Source: Mycogone perniciosa
Lineage: Eukaryota > Ascomycota > Sordariomycetes > Hypocreales > Hypocreaceae
DNA: 64,000 bases
Assembly: GCA_025331125.1 (NCBI GenBank)
Contig: JAOALB010000069.1
Coordinates: 1-64,000 of the forward strand
Direction: 5' to 3'
The translations under genes were made by a program, and so were the position numbers. Shown here one piece after another: positions 46,599 through 60,801 of this stretch; the stretch's first letter is position 1, and every line of letters begins with the position of its first letter. Under the pieces are notes generated by a model. The model made no database searches. It was not told the DNA's origin and was given only the letters and a program-made list of their open reading frames with translations.

Positions 46599-47584
46599 AT
46601 GCTACTTACGTTCATTTTGACGGCTTCAGTGGCCGCGATTGCTCTGGGAGCGTCGATATCACAGGAGTCGTTCAATGGTGATGACTTCAGATGTGGCTCG
46701 GAACCTGGAGTGGAGTACAGGGATATATCCAAACAGTTCGCCATAGACGAAGCTGCTGCCCGTAGTCAGGGCCAGAGATCTGTTCAACAAATCAAAGTGG
46801 ACGTTTACATGCACGTCGTCGCAGCAAACCCTGACAATGCCAAGCAAAAATCCATCACGGTACAATGAACCCCAATATCATGCTTACTTTTTTGATCGCT
46901 TGACTAACATATCTCTAGGACGGGGTTCTCATCCGCCAGCTCGACATTATTAACAAGGATTTTGCTCCAAGCGGCATCTCCTTCTCCCTCAAGAGCATCG
47001 ATAGAATCTACAACAACACTTGGGCTAGAAACAAAGACCCGAGAACCATGAAGGAAAAGCTCCGCAGGGGCTCCAAAAGCGACTTGAACTTGTATTTCGT
47101 TCCCAAGATGAATGTCTATGGGTACAGCAGCTTCCCGTGGAGTTTTGAAAACGTTACCAATGACAGGCATCAAGACGGCTGCGTCATTCGTTCGGATACA
47201 CTCCCTGGCGGGGCGTCGGTGAGTTTTAACTTGGGAAAAACGGTGGTACATGAGGTGGGACATTGGTTGGGCTTGTTACACACATTTCATGGCAATGGAT
47301 GTAACAGTGATGGCGATGAGATTGATGATACGCCGAGGCAAGCAGGCCCGTCGAAGGGATGTCCTATCGGAAGGGACTCGTGTCCGGAGCATGAAGGCTT
47401 GGATCCTATCCATAACTTTATGGATTACTCGCAGGAGTAAGTTGGCCCTATTTTTGGCAGAGATGAATCATCCTTTCAAACTGTGTGTGTTGCTGACAAT
47501 AGCCTGCCTAGTTCTTGCTACACTCATTTCACGTCTGGTCAGACACAGAGGATGATCAACATGTGGAACAAGTTCCGTGCATAA
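46599..47584 (+). CDS. Secreted M43 (pappalysin/MEP1-type) zinc metalloprotease
   Basis: Three exons (46599-46859, 46919-47436, 47512-47584) encode 283 residues. A signal peptide (MLLTFILTASVAAIALGAS) is followed by a short pro-region. The catalytic zinc motif is HEVGHWLGLLH (His198, Glu199, His202, His208), and the Met-turn is NFMDYSQDSCYTHF, with the end of exon 2 inside it. Cysteines around CNSDGDEIDD and CPIGRDSC are typical of fungal extracellular M43 proteases. Mature activity is on extracellular proteins. The gene is the last one before the A/T-rich block, about 100 bp from its edge. Confidence 0.9.
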
Positions 47585-49296
47585 TGTGGGACACTGCAAA
47601 TTCCCTGCCGCCTCCCACCGCCTTCCTATTTAGGAATGTTGCTCCACTTTCAATATCGCGCTACTTTAAGAAGTTTTATAAAAATACTAACTCTCTCTCT
47701 CTTTTAATGCCTAATTTTGTTTCTTTTTAAGTCTCCCTTTAGCTTATTCTTTTTTTTATATTTATTATATTTAACTTATTAGTTCTTTTTATTATTTAAC
47801 TTTACCCCTTTTATATTACTTAATATATTTACTATATATTTAATGTATATAGTAATATTTATAGATTTCATATAAAAGCTTTTTAATACTTTACTTTAAT
47901 TTACTTAATCTTATAATTCTTTTACAAACTTTCTTTTTCTTTTAATAAGTTAAAGTAATATAAATAATTAATTATTAAATTAAATTAATTCTTTATAATA
48001 AATATAACCTTTTGTTATAATTAATAATATATATATATATTAACGTATATAATTTTAAAGTTTATATACTATATATAAGATATATTTTTATATTAATAAA
48101 TTTAAAAAGATTATAATATTAAATTTAATATAATTAAGGTTTTCTTTATTAAATATAAGTTATAATGCTTTTTAAATACAAAAGAACTATATTTTTATTA
48201 TAATTCCTTAAAATATTAAATATAAAAATATTTATAAACTTTTAGAAAAGAATTAAAAGGTTATATTAATAAAATTAAAACATAAATTTTAAAAACAATC
48301 AAGTAGTTAAGTTAAAGAGTTTAATAGTAATTTTAATATAAAGTTAAATATTAAAAATAAATTAAATAAAAACTATAAATAAAAGAAATTTAAAAAAATA
48401 TATAAATAATAAATTAATGATACTGTAAATGAAAATACAGAATATATAATTTTTTATTTTATTAAATATAGATTATAATTAATATATTAGTATAAAATAC
48501 TTTTTATAAACAATAATTGTTTTTAAATCATAATTAAAAAATACTTATTGATAATAATTAATTTTTATTATAGGTTAAAGGCTTAAATAAAAGAATTTAA
48601 TACCTACTTAATTTAATTATAGCTATATATATAACTTATATATAAATTATTTTAATAACTATTATTTTAACTTAACTAGCTTTAAGCCTTTTCCCTTTTT
48701 TTCCTGAATTTTAAATAAATAATTGTAAATCCTTTTTTTATATAATATATTTCGATATAAGAAACTATTATACTATTATATTAATAGGCAAAGGAATAAA
48801 CTAATAATTAAATTTATAGTAGTTATGATAATAGTATTAACTATATATAAAGGAGATATAATTAAAATATAATATTAAAGCTAGTATTTTTATATATTTA
48901 AATCTTAATTAATATATAATATTAGTAATTTATTAATATTAATATTATAAACTATTATAGAAAATTTAAAAGATTAATAAAGTATAATATTTAATTAATA
49001 TAAGGCTTAAGTAATAAGTATAATTATAATAATATAAATATAGATTAATAAACTATAAAGGATAGTAAACTATATATAGTTATAATAAATTCTTTTAAAA
49101 TTTAATTAATTTAATAGTTTAGTAAAAGACTAAAATATTTAGGCTTTAGTAATAAAGGTAAAGCTTTAGGTTAATAAAGCAGCTATTAAAGATAAGAACA
49201 TATAACTTTATTATACTTATAATTTTTTTAATTAAAGTATTTAATTAATAGTCTTAATTTTTATTTAATATATAAAGAAATAAAGGAATTAAGATT
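47585..49296. other. A/T-rich RIP-type block, left of the nested elements
   Basis: The transition to very high A/T occurs within roughly 100 bases after 47,650. No coding frame survives. It probably consists of older repeat copies that can no longer be recognised. Confidence 0.5.
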
Positions 49297-49569
49297 TGTA
49301 ACAGAGCGCGGTATAGCTATATAAAGTATAGAGAGAATAGAAATGAAGCTTGATTTTATTAGAGAATATACTGTAATGGCCTCACTATATATATATATAG
49401 CTAATATAAAGGAAAAGGTGAAATATATATATTATAAGCGCCTATACAGTTTAATATATCGCTTATATAATATATATATTAGCTTATATTTACTATATAA
49501 GTAAATAAAACCTCTTTAGCGCTTAGTAAACACTAATAAGCAGTAAGTCTTTAATTACTTAATTTAATA
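49297..49569 (-). repeat. LTR of outer element, left copy
   Basis: Direct repeat partner of 60802-61075. Preceded by AGATT, the target duplication. Confidence 0.85.
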
Positions 49570-50099
49570 TACCCCCTAGTTAATAAAGCTATTCTTAATG
49601 CTTTATTAACTGCTGTCTTAGTTTATCTTTAATATTATAATTATCGAGCTGCACTTTTAAAGCCTTTATCATTTAATTAAAAGCTTTTTTATTATGAATA
49701 TATATTAATATTTTATTATGAAGGTAAAAAGGATATAAATACTATAACTATTATTAATCTATAATAATAGGAAATTGAATAATAAACCTTTTTAAATAAG
49801 TAAATTAATTTTAAATAGCTAAAATAAATATATTAACTGCCTTTTAACTTTATTTTTTTTTAATTATTAATATTATTAATATTATTAATATTATTATTAT
49901 TATTAATAATAGTAATATTAATAATATTAATATAGCTTTAATAAATATTATACTTTTTATATATACCTTTTATAGTATACTTTTATTAATTAATAATAAA
50001 ATTATAAAATAAAAATACTTTATCTATTAAGTGTAATTACAGTTGCCCTTTAAAGGTAGCTTATTATAGTATTAATTATCTTTAAGCAGCTATACTTAC

Positions 50100-50261
50100 T
50101 ATTATGGCACACGGAACAGCGGGTCAAGGTAATATCTTTATTGTGCCTTAAATAAGGCAGGAAGCTATAAGAATATGGTTCGGAGGTATAGGACTAAGCC
50201 ATTATATAAGGACGCACGTGATACTAATGAGTCATCAGAGGGCAGGTTTAGTGCCATAATA
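50100..50261 (-). repeat. 3' LTR of inner element
   Basis: 162 bp. Ends TATTATGGCAC and GTGCCATAATA, RIP-altered forms of an inverted TGTTACGGCAC/GTGCCGTAACA. Confidence 0.9.
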
Positions 50262-53159
50262 GTACCCCCCCCCTTTTAAACTCTATTTGCCTTTAAATAG
50301 CTATTCCAAGACTATATATATTCTAATCCTCCTATTATATTAATTCCGTTATAAGCGGCTGCTGCGTTATAGGTCCGGCTAGTTAGTTATTTTCCTTTTT
50401 TTAACCTAGGCAGGCAGGCTAGGCTTATCAGGGTTTTTTATATAGTATTTTAAAAAGGCAGCGTCTTATCCTTTAAAGTCCTTCGCGGGTTGCCAGCTTA
50501 GTATATAGTATTTCTAGGCTATATAATAATATAGGCTATCTTTATTATAGCAGTTAAAGATATTATTAAATTCCCACTTTTCTATTACTTTATTTATCTC
50601 GTTATCTCTTTTAAAGATTTATCCGTATATATTTTTATTCTCTTGCTTATTAATAGCTTTTTATCCTAGTAACTATATTTATTAGCCTACTTTATTAACT
50701 GCCAGTAATTTAAAGAGAGAGTTATACAATATAGGGAAAATATAGATATAGTTAAAGAATTTAAGTCGGCAGGCTTAAAGGTATATATTAAAGATTTTAT
50801 ATAAGTCTATTTATTTATTATCTCCCTTTTTATTAGGCAGTTTATTTTAAGGTATTTAATCTTTAATTATACCTTTTCGCTAACTGTAAATTAATATAAA
50901 TCCTCTTTTAATATATTAGCTATAGCTTTATATTAAGCGATTAATTATATTATAAAGGCTTTTAGTTAATTTAAAATTTATTAGAAATATTTAGCTATAG
51001 TATTTGCTTTATAGAAACTCCTTTTTTAAGTAATAAATAAGTTTAGTAGGCAGGGGTTTAAAAGCTTAACTTTTAAATATAAGTAAAAACTGTAATTTGT
51101 AAAAAATAGCGAGGTTCCTGTTATCTTAAATATTTAATTATTTCAAGTAAACTTTATAAGTAATAATTAGTTTATTTAATTATTTTAGTAAAAACTTATA
51201 AACTACTTAAAATACTACTTTACCTTTATATTTAACTATTTAATTTAGCTATCAATCTTTAAATAATAGGCTAAAGAATATTTAAAGTAGATTTTAAGTT
51301 ATTAAAATAGCTGCTTTTAAAACTTAAATATAAACTAGGTACTTTAATTTAATATAATTGTTTCTGGGGCTTTATATAAAGTATAAATATATAAAATAAA
51401 GGTATTAATAAATTCTTTAATATTAAGTGTATAGGTAGCGATAAAGTAGCGTATCTTTATTAAGCGGTATACTACTATAAAAATATTTTTATAGATTAAG
51501 CTTTACTAGTTATAGTTAAGCAGTAGTATAATATAGTTTATTAAAATATTACTTTAAGCTTAAAATAATACTAGTAATAGTTTTAGGAATTTTAAAAAAG
51601 CAGATTTATTTAACTTTATTTACAAGTATAGGTTATAACCTTTAATAAAAGTATTAACATTAACTAATATTTACAGCTATTAATATATATAGTTAAAGAG
51701 GTTTAGCGGTTTTATTTATTTTAAGTATCCTTTTAGCTTAAAAGAGTATATTTAATATATAATTTATATTTTCGCTTTATTTATTAATAAAAGGAAAAGT
51801 TATTTTTAATAATATATTTAATTACTGCAGATTTAAAAGTCTTATATAGCTGCCTTTAAATTACTTTAAATACTTTTAAGCTATTATTAAATAGCTAGGT
51901 TTTAGAGCGCTTATATTATAATACTCACTATATTTAATATTTTATAAGCTTTATTAATTATTCTATTAATTAATATCTTTAAGTTTAGGATTAAAGTATT
52001 AGTTATTATAGTAAAGAGGTTTTTATTATTTATATTTCCTGTAATATTAATATAGGTATAGGGGTTAAAGCAGCTCTTTAAAAGTAAAGTTTTTTTTCTT
52101 TCTTTTAATCGGCTATTATTTTAATTTAATTTTACTAAGATATTTTAAAATCTTTTATTTAATATATTAAGCTTTACTGCTTTTAACTTAAGCCAATAAA
52201 TAATTTAAAAATTATACTAAGATAAGAATTTAAATTAGCGGATTTATCTTTAATTTAACGCTTTAATAGTTATAAAGTATTTTAAGTTTTTATAGTCTAT
52301 AATAATCTTAAATTTATTTTTTATACTTTAAAGCTTAAAGCGCTATTCTTTTAATAATTTAATAATAGCTAGCAGTTTTCTATTATAAATTTTATAATTA
52401 TATTTAATAGGTAAATACTTTAATAAAAAATATATTACTAATTGCAGGATATTATTTTTATTATACTAAAAGAGAATATTATTAAATATTTAGTTTAAGG
52501 TATATATTTTTAAGACTGTCTTTCTATTATAGTTAAAGAAGGTAAAGATTAAGATAATTATAAACTAGGTTTTAAAGAAGTTAAATGCAGTAGTATAGAA
52601 TTTTATTTAATTTTATAGTATATTTTTTCTTAAAAGGCTGTTTAAGGGTTTACAGATATTAAAAAAGTTTTTAATAAACTGCTAATAGAAATTCGCAAAG
52701 TTTAAGAAATATTAAAGTTTATAGAGGTTTAAAGGTCTCTTTTAACTTATAATCGCAGCTACTTTCTTAAAGTTTATTTTAATACTATTGTTTATAATAA
52801 TTAAGCCGAGGTATTTTATTTTTATTATTTTAAATTTATATTTTTTAATATTAACTTAAAGACCTATATTAAATAATTTATTTATAACTTCCTATATATA
52901 TTATTAATACTCCTTTTATATAGCTAAATAAATTCAAATATTATTAAAGTAAGCTATATAAGTTTTATTAAATAAGTTATATAAGGTATAGTTAATATAA
53001 TATTAGAAAGAGGCTAGGGTATTATAAAGGCTAAAAGGCATAATAAAGGTTTTAAATAGCTTAAACTGGGTTATAAAAGTTATTTTTTATTTATATCCCT
53101 TTATAATTTTAAGTTTATTAAAAGCAGCTATTATATTTAGCTTAATATAAAATCTAGTA

Positions 53160-53339
53160 TTATATAAAGTATTTAATATTTCCTAGATTAGTGGCAATAA
53201 ATAGCGATTTTTTATAGTAATATTATTAAAGCCTCGGTAATTTTAATAAATATAGATACCTCCTTTAAGTTTTACAGTAAAAAGCAAAGGGGCAGTATAT
53301 CTTGCTTTAAATTCCTTAATAAATCCTTTAGCTAGGTTT
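53160..53339 (-). pseudogene. Ty3/Gypsy reverse transcriptase fragment, RIP-mutated
   Basis: One minus-strand frame reads NLAKGFIKEFKARYTAPLLF, then TVKLKGGIYIY, stop, NYRGFN, then IKNRYLLPLI, stop, EIL. It lines up with the RT segment that normally runs from the start of the palm (APIL-F-V-K-K-G-G-R-C-V-D-Y-R-x-L-N) to N-x-x-P-L-P. The two stops are consistent with RIP. This pins both strand and family of the inner element. Confidence 0.75.
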
Positions 53340-56300
53340 TTATTTAGCTATTTTCTTATAACTTAAAGTTCGCTTAGTAATATTAAGCAGTTCTTTTAAT
53401 ATAGTAGTTTTTTCTTTAATAAAAGCTTAATTTTATAGTCTTATAATCTTTTAAAAGGAAGTTTATTTATTAATTATAAAAGGAAATTAATAATTTTATT
53501 TTATAGTTAATTAAAAAGTTTCTTTTAAATATTACTTTTTATTAGTTTTGGCTTTACTTTTATAAACTTATTAATATTAGACTTTAATATCCTTTAAAGG
53601 TACTTTCTGCTATAGCAGTGCGCAAGGAATTTATAGAAAGCTTAAAAGAATAGTGCTTATACTACTATATAGCTGCCTTATCTTTATAATACGCTTATAC
53701 AGGTATTTTTATTAAGCTTTAGTAGTTAATATACTTTATATTCCTGCTTTTATATATTTTCTATTAAATCTGCCTAGGTTAGTTTTATATATTAAATAAA
53801 TAAGTCTTTATAGAACTAGATAAATAATATTGCAGTAGATATTTAAATATTTATTAAGTTAGGTCGCTTATATAGTATTACCGCTATAGGCTTATTAAGT
53901 ATTAATATACTTAGCTTAAAGAATTATACTAGGTTATATTAATATAAATATTAATAGCTACTTGCTATAAATATTATTAAAATTAATATTAAAAGTTTAT
54001 TCAATATTATTTATACCTTAGTCTTTAATCCTTTATAATTATTAGGTTAATAAATGCAATAGTAATTTTGCTTTAATATTAATATAAGGTTAATATATAG
54101 GTCCCTTTCTCTTTATTAAGGCATTATCTCTTTTAATATACTTTTAATATAGGCTTAAAATTTAACTTTCTTTTTAACTTTCTTTTTTATCCTCTTTAAT
54201 ATATTATTTTATTTTTTATTAATAGTATAAAGTATTAACTTTAGAGGTTTACTTAAAATATTAATATTATATAAAATAGTTATTAGGCTAGGGATTATTA
54301 ATATAATACAGGTTTAAAGGTAATAACTTATTAAACAGTATTATAAGTTAAAGGTAACTATTAATATAGGCTAGTTAATATTAAGATTATATTACTATAG
54401 CTATAGTATTTTAAAGATAAACGGGTTTTAATTTAAGAGATTAATAATAAAAAATATATATAGCTTTCTGTATTCTTTTATTCCTATATCTAGGATTATA
54501 TAGTCAGTAAGCTGTACTGCTGCTTTGCTATCAGTTAAAATAAGGCTCTTTAGTCTAGGCAATTGCATTATTAAGATTTAGGACTTTTAAAGAAAATGCT
54601 AGTCTATAAAGCCTTATACTAAACAGCTACTATTAATAAAGGTTAATATAGTTATTAATAAATGTATAAAGAATAATATAGTATAGATAAATAGTAATTT
54701 ACTATCTATAGCATTTAAAATTAATAGTCTATTATTAATAATAATCTATTATATTTATAAAGGTATTAGATTTATAAGCTATTCCGATATTTTATTATAC
54801 TTTTTAATATAATATTATTAAAAAGCTACTCTTTTCCCTGCCTTTTTATATTAAAAGTTATATCTATATAGGCAAATATCTTACTAAAGGTAATTAATCC
54901 TTTAATAAAGCCAGCTTTATTAATATAGTATAAAAATAAGTTTCTATAGTATAATAAATTATTTCTTTAAGCTAAAAAGTGCTAGTACTATAGGAATTAA
55001 AGAATAGGAATTTATAATACTAGTATACCTTTTCTTTAACTTAAAATATATACCCTGCCTTAAAGCGCTATTATGCTATTGCCTCAATATATTCCGCGTT
55101 TTAAAAAACTGCTACTATATCCCTATAAGGTTTAAGGTTTTATAATATTAGCTTTCTGCTTTTCTATATAGTTACTAACTATATATTAGCCGCTATAGTA
55201 ATAGTATACATTATAAAGTTATTAGTATTCTTTATATTATAAAGTAAAGGATATAGTATTTAACTATATAGGATTACCTGCATTTTTTTACTTTAAAGGG
55301 TTTAATTTATTTTAAGGCAAGGCTTATTAAAGAATATAATTACTATTTAGCTTTTTAAACTTGCAGTTGCCTTTAAATTTAATATAATAAGCCTGCTTTT
55401 TAAGGTTATTATAAACTTTCTAACTAAAAGTTCTTTAAGCAGACTAGTTATCTTTATTTATAGGTTTATTGCTTTTATTAATAAAGGCAGCAGCTATCTC
55501 TTTAAATACTTTAAAGTAAAAGGCATTAACCTTTTAGGCATTAGTTTTACTAGCTTAGGCTACTAGTTTATAAAATTCAGTAATAAAGTTTTAAAATAGT
55601 TTATTTACTATATAATAGGTATTACACTTTTAAGTAGCAGATTATAAAAGGTTAAAAGTTTTATATTATAAGTTTAAAAATTTAATAAAAGTTTTATTAC
55701 TTCTTTATTCCTATATTATATAATTATCTTTTTTTATTATAATATAATTAAATGCCTTTTATATTAAATTATAGGCATTATTATTTAATTAACTGCTAAT
55801 ATTAAGGATATATTTATAAAAGGTATTAAAATACTTAATATTAATTATAATATTATATAATATAGTAGAATGCTAGTTTATATACTTTTATTAATAGGTT
55901 TTTATATTTTTATTTTTAGTATTAAATTTATCTTTAAAGTTATTAGTTTAATGCTTAAAGATATTATTACTTTTAGCTTTAATAAGTTTATTAATTATAT
56001 TACTTTAACTTTAAACTTTATATTAAGCGAGCTTTAGGTTTTTAATAATAATAGTATTTTTAGCCTCTTTTTATTTTAAAGCTATATTAAAGTTATACTT
56101 TTAATTTTAAAAGTAATTAAAGATAATATTAAAAAACTATTTCAGTTTTAATACTTAAAGCTATAGGGTTAGGTTATAGTTATTATTATAAGTTTTTAAG
56201 ATAATATAGATATAAGGCTAGTCGCGGAAGTAATTAATAAGCTTTACTTTTTAATTAAAGTCCCCTTTTACACTTTTTATTTTTACTTTAATATTTTTAA

Positions 56301-56540
56301 ATTAAATATAGGCTAAGGAATTAGGTATAGGCTAAAGAGCTAGGCTAGGGTATATTCTTTACTATAAGGATATAAGCTTTTAGGCTTAAGGTCTCGCTAT
56401 AGTTAGGGATTAGTAAATTTCCTGTAAAATATAAAGCTCTTTATAGTATTGCGATTAGGCTGTCGGCGACTTTATTAATTCTTTTTAAGCAGGGTTAAAG
56501 GCTAGGGGTAATAGCGCAGTTGTTATAGGAAGGTATAAAC

Positions 56541-56702
56541 TATTACAGTATATAGAATAGCGGGTTAAAGTAATATCTTTATTGTGCCTTAAATAAGGCA
56601 AAAAGCTATAAGAATGTAGTTTAGAGGTATAGGACTAAGCCATTATGTGAGGACGTATATGATGCTGATGAGTTATTAGAGGGCAGGTTTGGTGCCGTAA
56701 CA
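56541..56702 (-). repeat. 5' LTR of inner element
   Basis: 162 bp. 135 of 162 positions match the other LTR, and all mismatches are C/T or G/A. Followed by the CTTAC duplication. Confidence 0.9.
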
Positions 56703-56707
56703 CTTAC

Positions 56708-57015
56708 TGCTGCTTTTATACTAGCTCCTACTTTAGCTTTTACTCCTACTCCTATACTAGCTAGTCTAACTTTTATTATTACTTTTATATTTACGCTAGC
56801 TAATTTAATTACTTAGCCTTTCTTTTATTTAAAGTTAAAGTTTATTATAAATTATAGAAAAGCCCTCGCTCAACTGCGCGCTGCAGTATCTTTATTAACT
56901 CCTCCTACTCCTACTCTAGCCTTTACCTTTATTACTGCTATTACTACTTTAATTACTGCTCCCGCTACAGCTCCTAGTTTTACCTCTACTCCTACTACTA
57001 CCCCTACTACTATAC
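56708..57015. repeat. Less-mutated low-complexity patch inside the outer element
   Basis: Rich in CCTACT-like triplets (plus frame Pro/Thr/Ala-rich, minus frame Val/Gly-rich), with noticeably higher G/C than its surroundings. It could be a low-complexity part of the outer element's Gag or simply a simple-sequence stretch with few RIP target sites. Confidence 0.35.
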
Positions 57016-60000
57016 TATTATCCCTTTTTTATAAAGGCTATTTAAAGTTAACAATTACTAATAAAAGAGATTTCTTTTAATATATTACTATTACCTACTT
57101 TTAGTAATATATTATTTATTTTAATAGTAATTATTAATATACTCTTTAATATATATTCTTTTTTATTTTTACTATATTACTTTAATTAATTTTATATTTT
57201 ATAGTTATTTAATATTTATATTAATTATATATTAACTTTTTTAAACTATAAATAAATATTAATTTATATACTTTTTTTTAATTATACAGTATATAATTAA
57301 TATTTTAATTAATATTAAAATTAAATTTTATTTTTTTAAAAAAGTAATATAAATTTATTGCCTTTTTTATTATTTAAATAAAAGTAAATAGTTTAGCTTT
57401 AATTATAAATATATTAATAGTATTTTAATATATAATATTTTATAAAATAAAGCTTAAAAAAGTATAACAAAATACTTTTAAAATAATCTTTAAGTATTTA
57501 TATTATTAGCGAAAAAGGTATTACTTAAAGCAGTCAAAAATCTATATATTACTTTACCTTTTATATTAAAAAGTTAAAAAGTATTATATATATAAATAGT
57601 AAATTAATAAATTAACTGCTTTAATATATCTTTTATTAAAATTACTTAAAAACTATAATAAAGTTAAAGTGCTATATATTATATTTAACTTTATTATAAT
57701 AGCTATATAAGATATAAATTTTACCATTTTTTAATATATTTTAATAATTACTTTTATAGTTTATATTATAGCTTTTTTAAACTTTATAATCAATATTAAA
57801 ATTATTAAAAAATTATATTTTCTGATGAAATCTAACTTATATTATAATTTTCTTAAAATAAATTTTATAAAAAAAGTATATTTTATACTCTTTATAATTG
57901 TAAATAATTTTAATTTTTAAAAACTATTATATATTTCTTTTACTATAAAGCTTATATTTTACTTTGAAAGTATTTAATAATTTAATATAAAAAGCTTTAT
58001 TATTATAATAATATATACTTAAAATATTATTTATATCAAATATAATCAAAAGTTTTTAAACTTTATTATAAAAAAAATAAAGTTTTTAAAGTTTAAATTA
58101 ACTTTTATTATTTTAAAGTTAAGGATAATTTATTAAAAGTAATATCTTTTTAAGAGGAAGCTTTATAGTTTGTTATTAAATTAAAATGAATAAATATTAT
58201 AACTATACTTTTTAATTTATTATTTATTAGCTTTTATAAATTTAATAGCAGTTAATATACTATTAAATTAAAAAGCTTTATAATTATTAAATATATATTA
58301 AACTTGTTATCTTTAAAAGTAGTATTTAAAGTATATATTCTAGGTTTATATATTAAAAGATATTTATTAACCTTTTTTATAAATTATTTCCTTTAAACTC
58401 TTAAACCTTTATAAATATTAACTACTGCTTTATTATTTGAAGGATCTTTAGCTAGCTTCTCCTTTAAAATTTACGTTTTTATTATAAAAGTAAGCAAGTC
58501 TTGATTATATTAATTTACTTTTAGCCTTTATAAAAAATCACTTTATATTAATTATTATACTTTTAGTATTAAAGATTATTCTCTTATTTTTAAACTTTTT
58601 AAAGAGTTATTATATACTTTTAAAAGTATTATTTTATTTACTTATAAGCGCGTTAATTTTATTTATAAAGATTAACTTTTTTAAAGTAGCTTTTAATATT
58701 TAAAGTTTAAAAGCTTTTTTTAAATATATTAATAGTTTAGCTTAAATAGTTATTCAATTAATAGTAATACATTAAAATTTATTTACCTTTAAAGGTAAAC
58801 TCTTTACTTTATTATTATTTAACAAAGCATTTTTTACTATAAAAATATATATTAACAAGAGTATAAATTTTAATTTTACTTCTTTAACTCCTTTAAATAG
58901 TTTATTTAATCAAACTATACTAAATCTATTTATAATTGCCTTTTTATTATTAAAAAAGTAGTTTTATTAAATTATACACTTTTTATAATAATAACGTTTA
59001 TTAAATAAAGTAATTCAATATAATATATATTATTTACAGTATATTTAATAAACTATTAAATTAAGCCTTTAAATTTAATTTCGAATTTTCTTTTATTTTA
59101 ACTAGCTTAATAGTTTTTATTTAATATATAAATGCAGCAGCTATAAATATAAATCTTATTTTAATGTAACTATAAATCTATAAAGAGCTTTTCTTATAGG
59201 AGAAAGAGTAAAATTATAAAACTATTATTATAATTTATTAATTAATAATATTATTTTAAATATATATAATAAGCTTATATTAATAAAATATACTATTAGT
59301 TTAATAGTTTTAAGCTATAAGTTATTTAAAAAACACATATAATTAAATATTTTAATTAATTTAATTAAAATCTCTTAATTTATATATTTTAATATACTAT
59401 TTAATTTATAAATATAAAAAAATAAAAGCTTTAAAAGTTTCTTTTTTATTTACTTAAAGCTAATTATATATTAAACCTTTAATTACTATTATAGCTGTTT
59501 TATTATTTTATTTAATATAGTATATAAAGATATTATATTATATTTTAATTATATTTATAAAATTAAAAAAAGTATCAAAAATAATATTAGATTTTTTATT
59601 TAATAAAAAGTATATATATAATTATATATTATATTTATTTATTTAAAAGAGAGTTTATACTTTATTAGCTTATTTCGCTTTCTAGTAAATACAGTTTAAA
59701 CTTTATTATATTTCAATACCATTTAAATATACTTTTTAAACATATATAAATAATCTTTACTAATAGGTATATTAAAGTGTAAATTATAGTTTAATACTAT
59801 ATTATTTAAGCAATTATTAAATATTATATATAATCTTTAAATCTTAAATACTATATTCTTATTTAAAAAAAGATAATTAAATTAATTTAAAGTAAAGATT
59901 GTCTTTAATTTACTGCTTTGAATTAATATATTTATATAGTATAAATAATATATAGTAAAGTTTAAAGTATAGTAAACTTTAATAGCTTTTAAAAATATTA

Positions 60001-60801
60001 TTTTAAAAGATATTTTTATAGTTTTAAAAAGCTTATATTCAATAATATATATATAAGTATACCATTAATTTATATACTATACTTTTAGCTTTATACTTTT
60101 ATATACTATTTTCTATAGAATCTATTAGTAAAAGATATATACTTCTTCTTTAATTATTTCTTTATATAAAAAAAGGTATAATTTAAGCTTTTTAATAATA
60201 TAATCAATAAAGAATTAAATTTATAGATTATTTTTATTATTATTATCATTATTATTATTATTATTATTATTTACTTTTATAATAGTTAACTATAAATACT
60301 TTACCTTTAAGTTAATTAAAGTTAAACTATACAGGTTATAGTTAATAGTCTTTTAAATCTATTTATATATTATAGTTTTAATTTTCCTTTTTTTTATATT
60401 TATATTTATACTATTTTAATACTTTTAAAGTAAACTATTATAGTAGGCTATAATTTTATTAATATCTGCTTTATCTTTAAATTTAACTATTACCTTTTCT
60501 TTTATTTATATAAAGGTAAGTATTAAAGGAGTAAAGAAATAATTACTTAGCTTTTTAAAGAGATTTAAATTAATTTTCTTTTATACTTTAATAGTAGTTA
60601 TACAGTTTATAAAAATAGTTATTTATTTAATTTACTGCTTTAAGAATTTAAACTTTATAAAAGGTAAATCTTTTATGTTATTTGTTATAAAAAATAAGTT
60701 TTATAGTATAGAGGCGAAAATAAAGAAAGTATAAAGGGAAAAGATAATATTAAATGGAAGTTTTTAGTAATTTACTTAAATTTATTATTTAGGCTTTTAA
60801 C

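Larger units (their letters stand above)
50100..56702 (-). mobile_element. Inner Ty3/Gypsy LTR retrotransposon, RIP-degraded, nested
   Basis: 6,603 bp. LTRs 50100-50261 and 56541-56702 (162 bp each) are bounded by the perfect 5-bp duplication CTTAC (50095-50099 and 56703-56707). The polypurine tract, read on the minus strand, is the run of nine G (C on plus, 50265-50273) beside the left LTR, so the element is transcribed on the minus strand. The reverse transcriptase frame at about 53160-53339 is on the same strand. All 27 differences between the two LTRs are transitions. Confidence 0.88.
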
